A stretch of 64,000 nucleotides of DNA from Clavelina lepadiformis (GCF_947623445.1 NC_135245.1:6455501-6519500), one strand, 5' to 3'; shown: positions 50,801 to 60,544, numbered from the stretch's first letter. Translations and numbers: made by a program. The notes: a model not told the origin generated them from the letters alone.

Positions 50801-52474
50801 ACGGTTGCAGTGTTATACTTATTAATAACAAATCCATCACCTCGGCATTTGTCAACAAACAATGTTATATGTAAACTTTATGTGTTTCGTGTTTATAGAT
50901 ATAGGCTGATGGTAGATATGTTCGCCGGTTAGATTTTTCGAAAAAACAAAATTTTATAGCCCTGATGATATTGTATATTTCAAAGTTATACAAACAAACT
51001 GTGAAGTGGTTTGTCGCCGTTTGTACTGGAACATTAGCACTCTTGCCAGTTGAGGAACTAAAAAGTTTACCACTTTCCGTTATGTGCATTCTAATCCGTA
51101 GTAACTACTAACGCCATAATATGGGAACCAAGTTTCTCAAAATGAACTGCGTCAAAACATATGTATAGTGGTCAATCGTTGGGTCTAATTATATATGTAT
51201 GTTACTGTATAATATACGTGGTAACAAAGTTAACGTCTTTTTTTCTTCAGATTGGAAATATGCATACCAGACCAATATTGACGGGGAGCAAGTACACATG
51301 GAAATCATTGATTCACTCAACATGGTCAGTTTTGATTTTGCAGCGTTCATAATTCGCAACCGTAAACATGTTTTCATGCAGTTGATCAACATTTCTGCAA
51401 ATCAGTAATCATCGTTGATGTCGTAATGTTTCAAAAACCAAAATCTCTATTTGTCATTTTGTGTTGATGAAATTATATCTGTTTTTCACTCTTGTTTTGG
51501 GAAAAATTTCAACACCACAATAACACGTTCCACTTACAAAGTATGTCTTTTCCAGTTAAATTGCCAAATAACGCATAATTACACTGCCGAGCAGACACAT
51601 TAAAGCTGAGTCAATGAAATGTTATTTTGACATATAGTACAGACTACAATTTTGATTGTGGGAAGCCTATATGATTATACATAAGATTTTAATAGTCCAA
51701 AATCGCTAAAAAGCACATGAAATCACGTAATAATTTTCAATTTGATTCTGTTGACAGGACGAATCTCATATTCGCTGGGCAGAAGGCTTCATGTTTGTTT
51801 ACGATATAACCAACCCGGAGAGTGTTCAAAAAATCGAACAATTCCAAAAGCGTTTGGAGTCGGTACGGTCGTCCAGAAATTTCAGCATGGTCGTTGTTGG
51901 CAACAAAGCCGATCTAGAACACTGTCGTGAGGTTAACCGAGAGAAAATAGAATGCCTGGTTTCAAGGCTTTCCATCCTCTGTCACGTCGACTGTTCGGCC
52001 TGTGGCCCCGAAATGAGCGTCCGATTCGCCTTTGATGAACTTTGCCGCGAGGTGGCGCACCTGCGCATGCGATCGGCGCAGAAACGTGAACGACGAAGAA
52101 GCAGCTTAAGCCAAGTACGCCAAGGCTTGAAAATGCTAGTACAGACTGGTAAGACGAAAAACCACCCTATCAGCACACCAAATAGTGGGAACAATAGTCC
52201 AGTTGGCGTTTCGAACGGCAAATCCACAAGCAATAACAACAGTCGAAGAGGTAGTCGTTTTGTACCGTCATCGCCCTACTCGAGTCTTATGTCTGCACCT
52301 ATTTTGAACGACTTGCCGGAAGAGTCGAACTGTTTTTTCGATATTTTTTCCGACGATTCGGACAAAAAATCGCGAAAGAGTCGCGAGTCTTCGACGGACA
52401 GTTTTGAAGAAATGGCCAAGCGGCCATCTTCACACCACCATCAGAAGAACATGATTGGGGCTCTGGTTCTATAA
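44804..52474 (+). CDS. RERG-like Ras-family protein with degenerate switch motifs
   Basis: Four exons: 44804-44873, 48372-48428, 51251-51324, 51758-52474; 918 nt, 305 residues; introns of 3.5, 2.8 and 0.4 kb. It resembles RERG (a Ras relative that restrains growth) more than RASL11/12: GVGKSALVVKYLTGRFIWEY in the P-loop region, IRWAEGFMFVYDIT, VVVGNKADLEHCREV (NKxD), DCSACG (G5), DELCREVAHLRMR and RRRSSLSQVRQGLKMLV. There is no C-terminal CAAX box, as in RERG. Odd: the switch I threonine region reads QSDFGWKYAY and the usual DTAG reads DSLN, with the switch II helix shortened to DESH at the exon junction, so Mg and gamma-phosphate contacts look lost. A Ser/Asn-rich C-terminal extension of ~100 residues (SRRGSRF, DIFSDDSDKKSRKSRESS) is absent from the ~200-residue vertebrate proteins. 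Poly(A) signal at 52545-52550. Confidence 0.87.
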
Positions 52475-52544
52475 ACTGTAAACAGGCTCTCATCCTATTT
52501 GCGTTATTTCATCTGAGTGGCCGGACCATAACCAATCAAACTTA

Positions 52545-52550
52545 AATAAA
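52545..52550 (+). terminator. Poly(A) signal of the RERG-like gene
   Basis: AATAAA about 70 nt after the stop codon. Confidence 0.65.
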
Positions 52551-54203
52551 ACTTACTTACTAAAATATGGTATTTCTACTTGTGGTAGCTTACTGATCTC
52601 TACTGTAGAAATGTCTTTGAAAAATGTTGATGATGTTCTGTAAAAGCAACACACTACAATTTTTAACACATTAGGCCCGGTATCAACATTTATAACTTGA
52701 TTTCTGGAAATCATTCCGAAATTTTTGCAAAGTAGGCTACGACACTGTCCTATCCCTTTTTAATTTCTGTTGCACTGTACGTTATTTTTGCGTTTTTATT
52801 TTGTTCTGTTTTATGTCTTTTTTCAACGTTTACAATTTTTGATCAAAAATAAACTTAAAATCTAATCATATCTTTTAATTGGTTAATCGCAGTAGAGTCA
52901 CCAATTGATTGCCGTTTATTGTGTTTATTGTACTTGGAATTGGGTAACATGGTAACAAGCAAGAAAAAAGAAGTTAAGGGAAGTAGACAATTTTGTTAAA
53001 TACTTTACAAAGAACTGCTTACAAAAAGTAGCTAGTTTAAAGGTGAATAAAAAAAACACGGAGATTATAAAATCTATTGCTAACACTCTACAGCAAAGCA
53101 AACATCAACATTCAAAGCTAATGTACCCAGTAATCATTGGTGAGTTTAACACGTGCAAAGGCTAGCCCTTTTAAACCGAAACTAAAGGATTCGATAAGTA
53201 TAGATCACAGGATACGACATACAGATGGTCCACTGCTATACACAATGCACACATCCTTATTGCGAGAGTTCGCGACTACACAAAACACTGCAACACTTTG
53301 CTCTTGCATATCATGCTGTTACTGTTACTTGCATAAAAACAAAAACTTTGTCATATTTCACATCTTCTTTTTGATAAATTGCTTGTATACTACTTAACTG
53401 AGGGTGGGAATTCAGCCGAATTACTTTTAGCCGGTTGATATTAGCCGTTGTAACTGGCGGCTACAGCTGTAGAAATCGTTAATTGTCACGGTTAATTAAA
53501 TGGTTTATTTTGCGTCATTGTTTGTGGGGGAACGAAAAATAAAATGCTAACCTTTACAGCGTGATAAAACAACAATTCTACCAGCAAACAATGAGCTGGA
53601 AAAAGCAGCAAAGCAAACGAAATGATAAAAATGAATAGAATAGTTAGCACGGTCACAAAACCCAACATACAACAAACAAGTTTGAAAAAATTACAAGAAC
53701 AATACAATACTCACAAACACAAACATATTTAATAAGTTTTATGAAGTTGAATACTGAGGAAGTGCAGTAACTAGGCCACAAATAAGCTGATAAGAAAGAC
53801 ATATAAAGATACGAGGCAAAGGCCACAAATCTGTAACGGTGTAACCTGTAACTAGGGATGTATAATACAGAATAATTTACTATCCTAGAATAATCTAGAA
53901 TAGTTTATTCCGGATCCAGAATTTCGAATCCTATTCTAAAGTAGCAAAAAAGATTAGAAAATTAAGCACCCGTAGAGCTTTCGCTTTGCCTTTGCAATAA
54001 GCTCTCAAAATTATTATGGTTCAAGCAAGTTGACAATTGTCAAATTGACATGAGGCACTGTTTCAACGCTTCAACAAAGCAAAAACAATTTAACTTTGTC
54101 GAGTCCATATATTTTCTTTCCCTTTACCAAGAAGGGATTCGGTGAGGTATCGTTTACTGTGTTGCCTTGGTTATGAAAGCATTTGAGAAAATATACGGTA
54201 TGT

Positions 54204-54212
54204 GTATTAATT
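54204..54212 (+). repeat. MULE target-site duplication, left
   Basis: GTATTAATT, identical to 56677-56685. Confidence 0.85.
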
Positions 54213-54220
54213 GGTGTACC

Positions 54221-54377
54221 GACACTTAATCACGCGACACTTAATCACGCGACGCTTAATCACCGACACATAATCACTAGGACATTTAGTCACGCGACAC
54301 ATAATCACTAGGACATTTAATCACGCGACTTGGATACTTAATCACGCGACATTTAATCACGCGACACATAATCACTT
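54221..54377 (+). repeat. Left terminal repeat array of the MULE
   Basis: About ten units of two alternating types, GACACTTAATCACGC and GACACATAATCACTAG, with small variants. The outermost ~75 bp pair with the right array as inverted repeats unit by unit. Repeated units of this kind are plausible transposase-binding sites (inference). Confidence 0.85.
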
Positions 54378-54394
54378 GGATGCGACTGCCAAAG

Positions 54395-54520
54395 GCTTCC
54401 TTGGTCTTTCTTTTAGAACTCCCCGACAATTGTTTTGACTCCGTTGCGCCGGCTTTCTCTATAATGTTTCTTTAAATCAACACCAGCTTCATAAAGTCTA
54501 ATTGTTACATTGTCCGAAAG
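54395..54520 (+). repeat. Dispersed repeat copy inside the MULE
   Basis: It aligns with 57478-57616, including TTTGACTCCGTTG, TTAAATCAACACCARCTTCAT and ATTGTCCGAA. It is a captured or pre-existing repeat within the transposon. Confidence 0.65.
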
Positions 54521-54799
54521 TATAACCTATGTAATATCTAACATTATTCTACTGTATTGTCACCGAAGCTCTTGACCAAAGTACCATCAAAACGTTACAC
54601 CGTAAAATACAATGCTACTTGAAACTGTGTCAGAGCGTCGGTTTTGGAACTCTGGAACAATGCCAATGAATGAATTATTACAATTTACTATCACGACCGC
54701 CACATCTCTTTGTATCTATAACGACTAGTCTAGTCTACAGACAATCTCGTACTTAGTACGAGATACTAGTCTACCGCCTTCGCACCAGTTTTATGTCTC

Positions 54800-54868
54800 G
54801 GGCCGGACGATTTCGCAGGCCGGGCCGGATACGGCCCGCGGGCCCTAGGTTGCGGACCCTTGGTCTAT
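54800..54868 (+). mobile_element. hAT-like terminal fragment inside the MULE
   Basis: GCCGGGCCGGATACGGCCCG followed by CGGGCCCTAGGTTGCGGACCCTTG resembles the GC-rich end of hAT (Charlie-type) elements: the reverse complement of the last part, CAAGGGTCCGCAACC, fits the usual hAT terminal repeat. The opposite hAT end was not found. It underlies the first residues of the long transposase open frame. Confidence 0.5.
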
Positions 54869-54874
54869 ACTCTA

Positions 54875-55055
54875 TAGCCTGCCGCTGTCTTACCGTTGTA
54901 ACTCGTGGTTATTTCAATTCAGGGGACATTACTATGACTAGACAGTTTATCACACGACATTTATACAGTGTCTTTGTCTATACTATAGCCTGCCGCTGTC
55001 TTACCGTTGTAAATCGTGATTATTTTAATTTAACGGACATTACTATGACTAATAA
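54875..55055 (+). repeat. Imperfect tandem duplication upstream of the transposase
   Basis: TAGCCTGCCGCTGTCTTACC and following sequence to GGACATTACTATGACTA occur twice (about 54875-54944 and 54977-55051). Each copy ends with an ATG in the same frame, so the translation contains IACRCLTVV...DITMT twice. Confidence 0.85.
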
Positions 55056-56462
55056 GACAGTGCAGTTTAGCTTAACATCGAAAGGGAATCAATCGGTGCT
55101 GCACAAACAGTACGAGTTTGTCAAACACCGTGAGTACGCAAACGGAACGATTCAGTGGCGTTGCAAACTCTACCAGAAAAGTCGGTGCCAGGCTCGTATA
55201 ACAACTGAAGGAGACCAAATCATAACTGACGCTGATCCTGAACATAACCACGGCGGCAACAAAGAGTCGGCTTTGGCAAGACAGGCTATCAGTCAAATGA
55301 AGGTGAATATGGGTGAACTGTCAGCCAGTACAAGCAACGTCATCGGGTCTGTAAGCAGAGACTTGGAACCAGGTGTACTCATGGCGCTGCCAAAAAAACA
55401 ATCTTTGAAGCGGACCTTGCAGAGAAAACGTCGCGATATGCTGACTGCACACTGTACGGCCGCTCTATACAGTCTCCGATGGATACTAATTTCACAATAC
55501 CAGAAACATTCCAGCGCATGATTTTGCACGACTCTGGACCTGGAAACAATCGTCTGATTCTTCTTGGCAGCAGGGATCTGCTAGACGGTTTGGCCAGAGC
55601 GAAATTGTGGCTAGCTGATGGAACGTTCAAGGTTGTACCGTCTTTGTTCTTTCAACTGTACACAGTACATTTTGAACTTGTTCCCGGTCTTATTCCTGCA
55701 GCAGTTTACTGCCTCGTTCAAAATAAAACGCGAGCAACGTACGATCGCATCCTTGATGCAATTAAAACAATGATCCCCACTGCTGCACCGGAATGCGTTT
55801 TGCTCGATTTTGAGACTGCCGCAGTAAGTGCTTTCCGCACAGCATTTCCTACAGCAAATGTTAGGAGTTGTTATTTTCACCTAACGCAAAGCGTCCTGCG
55901 CAAAGTTAATGAAATTGGCATGAAGTGTGACTACGAGTCTGATGACGAATTAAGAACAGCTGTTCGGTGTTTACCAGCCTTAGCCATGGTCCCTTCCTCT
56001 GACGTAGTCGAGTCATTTCTTATCTTAGCTGATAGCATGCCCGATCACGAGAAGATGCCTGAGCTGCTTTCGTATTTCGAACACACATATATCAGAGGCA
56101 GACGACGTCCGGGACGTGGTGAAAATTACGGCTCAGCCATCTTTCCAATCGAAAGTTGGAATCATTACGAAGCCGGGGCAGGTTGCATTGCAAGAACCAC
56201 AAATGCAGTCGAAGGTTGGCATTTTGGTCTCCAAGTGCTTTTTCAATGCCACCACCCGACATTGTGGACTTTCATACGGGGAATTGAAAAAGACATTCAA
56301 ATGCAACGTGCAACGTTTCTGCAACGAATTGCTGGTACTCAACCTTCTATTCCAATGCGGTACAAGGCACTGAAACTGCGCGTGCAAAACACAGTTGACC
56401 GTAATCTGTCAAGCGAGATTTTAGTCTATCTTCGTGCAGTTGCTTACATTTCCCATGCATAA
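55045..56462 (+). pseudogene. MULE transposase (FLYWCH finger plus DDE domain), frame broken once
   Basis: Two overlapping open frames. The first (open from 54793, probable start ATG at 55045 at the FLYWCH boundary) encodes the FLYWCH zinc finger: YEFVKHREYANGTIQWRC, SRCQAR, EHNH. It ends with a helix PKKQSLKRTLQRKRR and stops at 55521. The second frame (55479-56462; open earlier too) continues the same protein: IPETFQRMILHDSG, LADGTFKVVPSLFFQLYTVH (first catalytic Asp at residue 47), LLDFETAAVSAF (second Asp, 110), CYFHLTQSV (the C-x2-H pair, 131/134) and NAVEGWHFGLQ (Glu, 245). All DDE residues are present and no stop interrupts either half. One indel between about 55430 and 55478 explains the shift; an intron is unlikely, as no GT-AG pair of usable size fits. 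Confidence 0.85.
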
Positions 56463-56502
56463 CATTGCTGTAAATTGTAAATGTAAAAAAATATTGTAAA
56501 TG

Positions 56503-56670
56503 TGTGATTAAATGTCGCGTGATTAAATGTCCTAGTGATTATGTGTCACGTGATTAAATGTCCTAGTGATTATGTGTCGCGTGATAAAATGTCGCGTGAT
56601 TAAATGTCCTAGTGATTATGTGTCGGTGATTAAGCGTCGCGTGATTAATTGTCGCGTGATTAAGTGTCAC
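56503..56670 (-). repeat. Right terminal repeat array of the MULE
   Basis: About eleven ~15-16-bp units in inverse orientation (GCGTGATTAAATGTC and CTAGTGATTATGTGTC), inverted relative to 54221-54377. Confidence 0.85.
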
Positions 56671-56676
56671 CAAACC

Positions 56677-56685
56677 GTATTAATT
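56677..56685 (+). repeat. MULE target-site duplication, right
   Basis: GTATTAATT, identical to 54204-54212. Confidence 0.85.
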
Positions 56686-57616
56686 GGATCAATTCGTTAT
56701 ACCCAAGCAAGCAATTCAAAGCTGTCGAATATTAATTTACTGTGAATGCTAGGCCTACACCAAGAAGTACAACAGTATAACGCAATGCGTCAGAAGTTTA
56801 CTAAAGTAAGAGATAAATGATTTTCGGTGAAAGAGTAACTCAAAGATAGGACGGACCAAAAATCTGATATCATGTTTGCCCAACAGTTCTAGTTGTAGGG
56901 ATTCGATAGCGTCGGTGATTTCTATGTGTAGCCAATATGTCATTGGTGACTTTGTTTACTGCAACAAGGTGAGCATCAATTGATGAATACATTGGTTTAG
57001 ACTTATGTTGGATTTTGTTGAGTTTCCAATACAACTCAGCCGAATGAGACAACAGTGCACTAGTTAGATGCCTGAAAAAGTAAGCACAGTGAGTGTTGTT
57101 TGTCGACCACTGGTAACATACACTGGTGTGTATTATCATGTACTGGTGTATATTATTAGCAGTGTTATTAGCAGTAATATTATAATTAAAACAATCCAAT
57201 GCACAGGCCAGCCCGGCATCGTCAGTCAAGTCATGTTTCGTCAGTGATGGAAACCTGCTCACAAAATTAACTAGCACAAGGAATCACCTTTTTTGGAATT
57301 TGATAGTTGTATTAGTTTTATCAAGCTAAATATTTAGCATATGCGATGTAGTCAACAGTAAAGCTTTGACTTGCCGTGGATCTGTGCAGTAAACTCTTGC
57401 TCTCACAAATCAGGAGCTGGAGTTATCGTGTGCAAAGTACTATGGGATTTTGCGGTGTGGTAATGGTTTTGGGATGGCCTAAGCCAAACCCAGTCTTTCA
57501 GTTTTATTGTCTGACTCCTATGATTGTCTTTGACTCCGTTGTTTACTGTCTCTATATTGCTTCTTAAATCAACACCAACTTCATAAGTTCAAATTTGCTA
57601 TATTGTCCGAATAACT
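56686..57616. other. Spacer between MULE and LTR element
   Basis: A minus-strand open frame of 135 codons (56870-57277) has no domain I recognise and contains low-complexity NNT/ANN repeats, so I do not call it a gene. The last ~140 bp (57478-57616) are a copy of the repeat seen inside the MULE. Confidence 0.45.
57478..57616 (+). repeat. Dispersed repeat copy next to the LTR
   Basis: Similar to 54395-54520; similarity continues to TAAC(T/C) and stops at 57616, exactly where the proposed LTR begins with TGTCCGAATTAGG. This supports the LTR border and shows that the retroelement inserted into a copy of this repeat. Confidence 0.6.
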
Positions 57617-58140
57617 TGTCCGAATTAGGATATCGAATTAGCAATATTTACACCATGATCCCATTTTCTTAATAATCCAGTAATAACTTCAATTTTACAG
57701 AACAAGGGAAATAACTCTGAGAAGAGAGAGTTTCCACGAGTAAGTGAAGAGAGCGATTTAAACAAAACATTTCTTTTTATACTAAAGTATTGACCAATCA
57801 GCTTTTAGCCAATCAGCCCATAATCACGTGTCAGTTCCAATTTAAGCCTTTTTCTCACAAAGAATTCAAACCGCTTTACACCAGGACAAAAAACCACTTG
57901 ACACACTTACTATATCACATATTGGTTTGAAACTACGATTGTGCTTAAAGATACTAAAACAATACCCGCTACCATAACCACGTGTCGCATATTACACCAC
58001 GAAAACAAGGTACTTGAAACACTTCATTCTATGTCAGCACGCTAAAGCTTTGCAAACATTATTATTTTATCTAGACTGGAGAAAAATCAAACTTTATGCA
58101 ATGCCAAAAATATATAATTAATTTCTACATAATCCCCACA
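57617..58140 (-). repeat. 3' LTR of the Ty3/gypsy-type element
   Basis: Read on the minus strand it begins TGTGGGGATTATG directly after the polypurine tract and ends CGGACA, giving the usual TG...CA ends, 524 bp. It contains two ATTGG (CCAAT) boxes, a TATA box and a downstream pyrimidine-rich start region. The left border is supported by the end of similarity to another repeat copy. The 5' LTR, needed to confirm both ends, is outside the window. Confidence 0.65.
57771..57816 (-). promoter_or_regulatory. LTR core promoter: tandem CCAAT boxes and TATA box
   Basis: Minus strand: GCTGATTGGC, then GCTGATTGGTC (two ATTGG boxes 15 bp apart), then AGTATAAAAAG about 15 bp on. A CACGTG E-box lies just upstream at 57825-57830. 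The arrangement is that of a polymerase II promoter and marks the U3 region. Confidence 0.6.
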
Positions 58141-58147
58141 ATATAAT

Positions 58148-58158
58148 TCCCCCCACTC
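58148..58158 (-). other. Polypurine tract
   Basis: Minus strand GAGTGGGGGGAA, about 8 bp before the LTR start: the primer site for plus-strand DNA synthesis in LTR retroelements. Confidence 0.6.
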
Positions 58159-58616
58159 AGAAAAGCTTCGAGGTAGGAATGTTGGTTTTGGCATCTTGCA
58201 AGATTGTTGTTGGCAGCTTGCAATGTGAATGCAGAATTTGTTTTCTCTCCAGTCAGGATGGTGATGCGGTCAACGAACGTACACAGATGGAATATGCAAA
58301 AGAAAAAAAATAGCAGTAAACATTCTTCACTAATATTATGTTATATAGAAGGGTTCTTAAATATTTTGATATTTTATTGTTATATACTTTTACCACAACC
58401 AAAGTAACATAAAAGAATCGTAATTGTAATTTTACACAAAACCTAATACCACACTACATATAAGTAGACACCTACATATAAAAAATAACACACAAACACA
58501 AGGTATGAATCAGCTATGTGAACCAGAGAAAACGCAAATGGAAAGGTAATTCGTTCGAAATAAACGTTCGCGCTGTACCTACGTCATAACCGTATAGGAC
58601 AACGCCGCGACAAGGC

Positions 58617-60542
58617 CTAATGCTGACGTAAATTGGGGTATAGCGGTTCATTGGGGTTTTCATCGGTATGCCGGACCTCTTGCGTTACAACTAAATCCTC
58701 TCTGTTTTCTGGAACATCGTCGGGAGGGACGTTTTCTTCCATGGTTGGCTGACGGATGCGACGGACACGAGAGATGAGAGATCGTGCCAAATCGACTACA
58801 TGTCCTCTGTAAAACTTAATTGCCCAAATAGTTAAGACAAAGCCCCAAAACATTGCCATGAATAGTAAAATAACCAATATCCCGCCTAAAACAGGATTTG
58901 TAATAGAAGATAAAACACTCAAAAATACATTGGAGAAGGTGTTCTCGATTGTGTGTCTGACGCTAGAGAAATCGTAATCCCTAGTTTGATCAGTATTTGC
59001 ATCTAGAAAATGGTAAAATTTATCATGTGCGAGCTTGAAATGGCTCATCGACACTAACATATTTTGGATGTCTTCAAATCCTTGGTCTTCTTCTGAAGGA
59101 TAATCATCGATAAAGGTTTCAAAATCAATGTCTGGTTCTGTAAAGTTCACTGGTGCGAAAGACGGCCGTAGAGCTTGCACATCCGAGTCTATTTGACTCA
59201 GAGAGTAATTCTCAAATTGATAGAATTGGTTACCAATGTTAAATGAGAATATGCGACCAGGAACATAGGATTCTACATATCGAACTCCTCTATAAAGATT
59301 TCCGTCTCGGTAGATTTGACCGAGCGTTTTGGTACCATTATTATAGAAGAATTCAACTAAGGGCCTAGCAGAAAACTGACCCTTATATACCAGACTTCGT
59401 AATACGGTTCCCGATACTGGGTAACATTGAATTTCTGTTATAAGATCACCTATGGTGACGGCTGCTTTTTTCTGTCCGCTAATTGCGGTTAAAGTTTCCC
59501 CGGGGTATTGACGTGCGACCAGCGCATAAAGAGATGAGACGAGTGTTTCAACTTGACACTCTAGGTAATGTATATCGTCCACTAGATTAGACACATGGTC
59601 AGCCATATTGTCATTGCTTTCCGTCATGAATCTTGCAAGGGCACCGGCTTCCGAACTGGACGAGCGGCTATGTACGTCGTTGGATTGCTGTTTGGCTGTC
59701 GCGGTTTTGTAAAAGTCTAAAGCTGCAAGCTCCGAACAATTTTGCGGAACCAGAATCAGTCCTGTAGGCGTGCAAATAGCGTTTCGGCTGTAGCATTGAA
59801 ATGTCTTTTCAGCGCACTTTGCACGATGATGCACACTAATCCCAAGAGCTTTGATTTGCACTCGGTATAAATGTTCTTTGTGGTAATGTAGTAACAGTTT
59901 ATGGACTCCCTGAGGAACGGTTTGAGGACATTGAAATGATTGTTTAAATTTCCATATAAATGTTCTGGCTCCCACAATACAGGAACCCGAAGACACTTGG
60001 CACTTCGATAAAGTGGCAATACTCGACATCAGTTTCTGCGTTACCGGATCATACTTTAAAATCGATTTGTTCAGGATGCCATTGATTGTTCGTGTAGTGG
60101 TAGTAGAGGGCCAGCTGTAACTGCGTTTGACTTTGTTTCTGGTCGCCCATGTGAATTCGTTTTGCTGCTTCAACTCTCCAACATTTGGTGCTTGAAAAGT
60201 TCTTCTCCAAAGATCGCAAGCATCCGGGTTTGGTGCAGGTCCTGCGACTGTACTATCATCGTGACTTTTAGATCCAAAGAAATAATGGGTTGCTATTGAG
60301 GTAGTTATAAACGTACGGCATACAAAAACTTCGATGTCGATTAGGCGGTGACTAGGATCATAAATTTTAGCTGTGCATTGGTGAATTGCAGTATGTTTCT
60401 TATGCAAACATGGTTCCGGCGGAGGTATAAAATATTCTCCCTTTTTGTAATGTGGTTGACACAGGTTAAAGGTTTGTAAGCCAATTGTCGGTTGGGAGAC
60501 CACAACTATGCAAATCAAGTACAAGGCAAGTGGCACGTACAT
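58617..60542 (-). CDS. env: Envelope-like glycoprotein of the Ty3/gypsy-type element
   Basis: 641 residues, uninterrupted. Visible features: an N-terminal signal peptide (about 1-22, YLICIVVVS core); a cysteine-rich N-terminal half; a basic KVKR at 137-140 that could be a furin-type site; several N-glycosylation sequons (near 158, 268, 402, 445, 466); a helical 290-350 segment; one strong transmembrane segment at about 551-578; and a ~63-residue cytoplasmic tail ending in an acidic/proline-rich stretch with YPNL. This is the layout of a type I viral fusion glycoprotein. I could not assign it to a class: it does not obviously match retroviral or errantivirus/baculovirus-F envelopes, and an origin from another virus group is possible. 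The ATG is 2 nt after the pol stop, in a different frame; expression presumably needs splicing or re-initiation. Confidence 0.78.
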   Translation of the reverse strand: MYVPLALYLICIVVVSQPTIGLQTFNLCQPHYKKGEYFIPPPEPCLHKKHTAIHQCTAKIYDPSHRLIDIEVFVCRTFITTSIATHYFFGSKSHDDSTVAGPAPNPDACDLWRRTFQAPNVGELKQQNEFTWATRNKVKRSYSWPSTTTTRTINGILNKSILKYDPVTQKLMSSIATLSKCQVSSGSCIVGARTFIWKFKQSFQCPQTVPQGVHKLLLHYHKEHLYRVQIKALGISVHHRAKCAEKTFQCYSRNAICTPTGLILVPQNCSELAALDFYKTATAKQQSNDVHSRSSSSEAGALARFMTESNDNMADHVSNLVDDIHYLECQVETLVSSLYALVARQYPGETLTAISGQKKAAVTIGDLITEIQCYPVSGTVLRSLVYKGQFSARPLVEFFYNNGTKTLGQIYRDGNLYRGVRYVESYVPGRIFSFNIGNQFYQFENYSLSQIDSDVQALRPSFAPVNFTEPDIDFETFIDDYPSEEDQGFEDIQNMLVSMSHFKLAHDKFYHFLDANTDQTRDYDFSSVRHTIENTFSNVFLSVLSSITNPVLGGILVILLFMAMFWGFVLTIWAIKFYRGHVVDLARSLISRVRRIRQPTMEENVPPDDVPENREDLVVTQEVRHTDENPNEPLYPNLRQH

Positions 60543-60544
60543 GC

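Larger units (their letters stand above)
52475..54212. other. Spacer between the RERG-like gene and the MULE
   Basis: 3' UTR of the RERG-like gene (AATAAA at 52545-52550), then no gene. At about 53858-53955 an AGGGATGTATAATACAG start with repeated AGAATA/TATTC words looks like a decayed DNA-transposon end. Confidence 0.45.
54213..56676 (+). mobile_element. Mutator-like (MULE) DNA transposon with full termini
   Basis: 2464 bp, bounded by a perfect 9-bp direct repeat GTATTAATT (54204-54212 and 56677-56685), the size range typical of Mutator superfamily target duplications. The ends start GGT and form long terminal inverted repeats made of ~15-16-bp units (54221-54377 and 56503-56670). Inside are a transposase with FLYWCH finger and DDE domain, a hAT-terminus-like fragment (about 54800-54868), and a ~110-bp segment (54395-54520) that also occurs at 57478-57616 outside. 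The perfect target duplication implies recent insertion. The reading frame changes once in the transposase, so this copy is probably non-autonomous now. Confidence 0.9.

Noticed and set aside
44804..52474. Assignment of the small GTPase to RASL11 or RASL12
   Set aside because: The RFIWEY, IRW-EGF-VYDIT, GNKADL-H-R-V and ELCREV blocks fit RERG better.
55430..55478. Tiny intron joining the two transposase frames
   Set aside because: The only GT...AG pair is about 19 nt, too short for a spliceosomal intron; an indel is simpler.
54213..56676. Terminal arrays of the MULE as a CRISPR-like array
   Set aside because: The units are contiguous without spacers, occur in inverted orientation at both ends, and flank a transposase in an animal genome.
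56870..57277. 135-codon minus-strand open frame between the MULE and the LTR
   Set aside because: No recognisable domain, low-complexity NNT/ANN repeats, and no splice-linked neighbours; not enough to call a gene.
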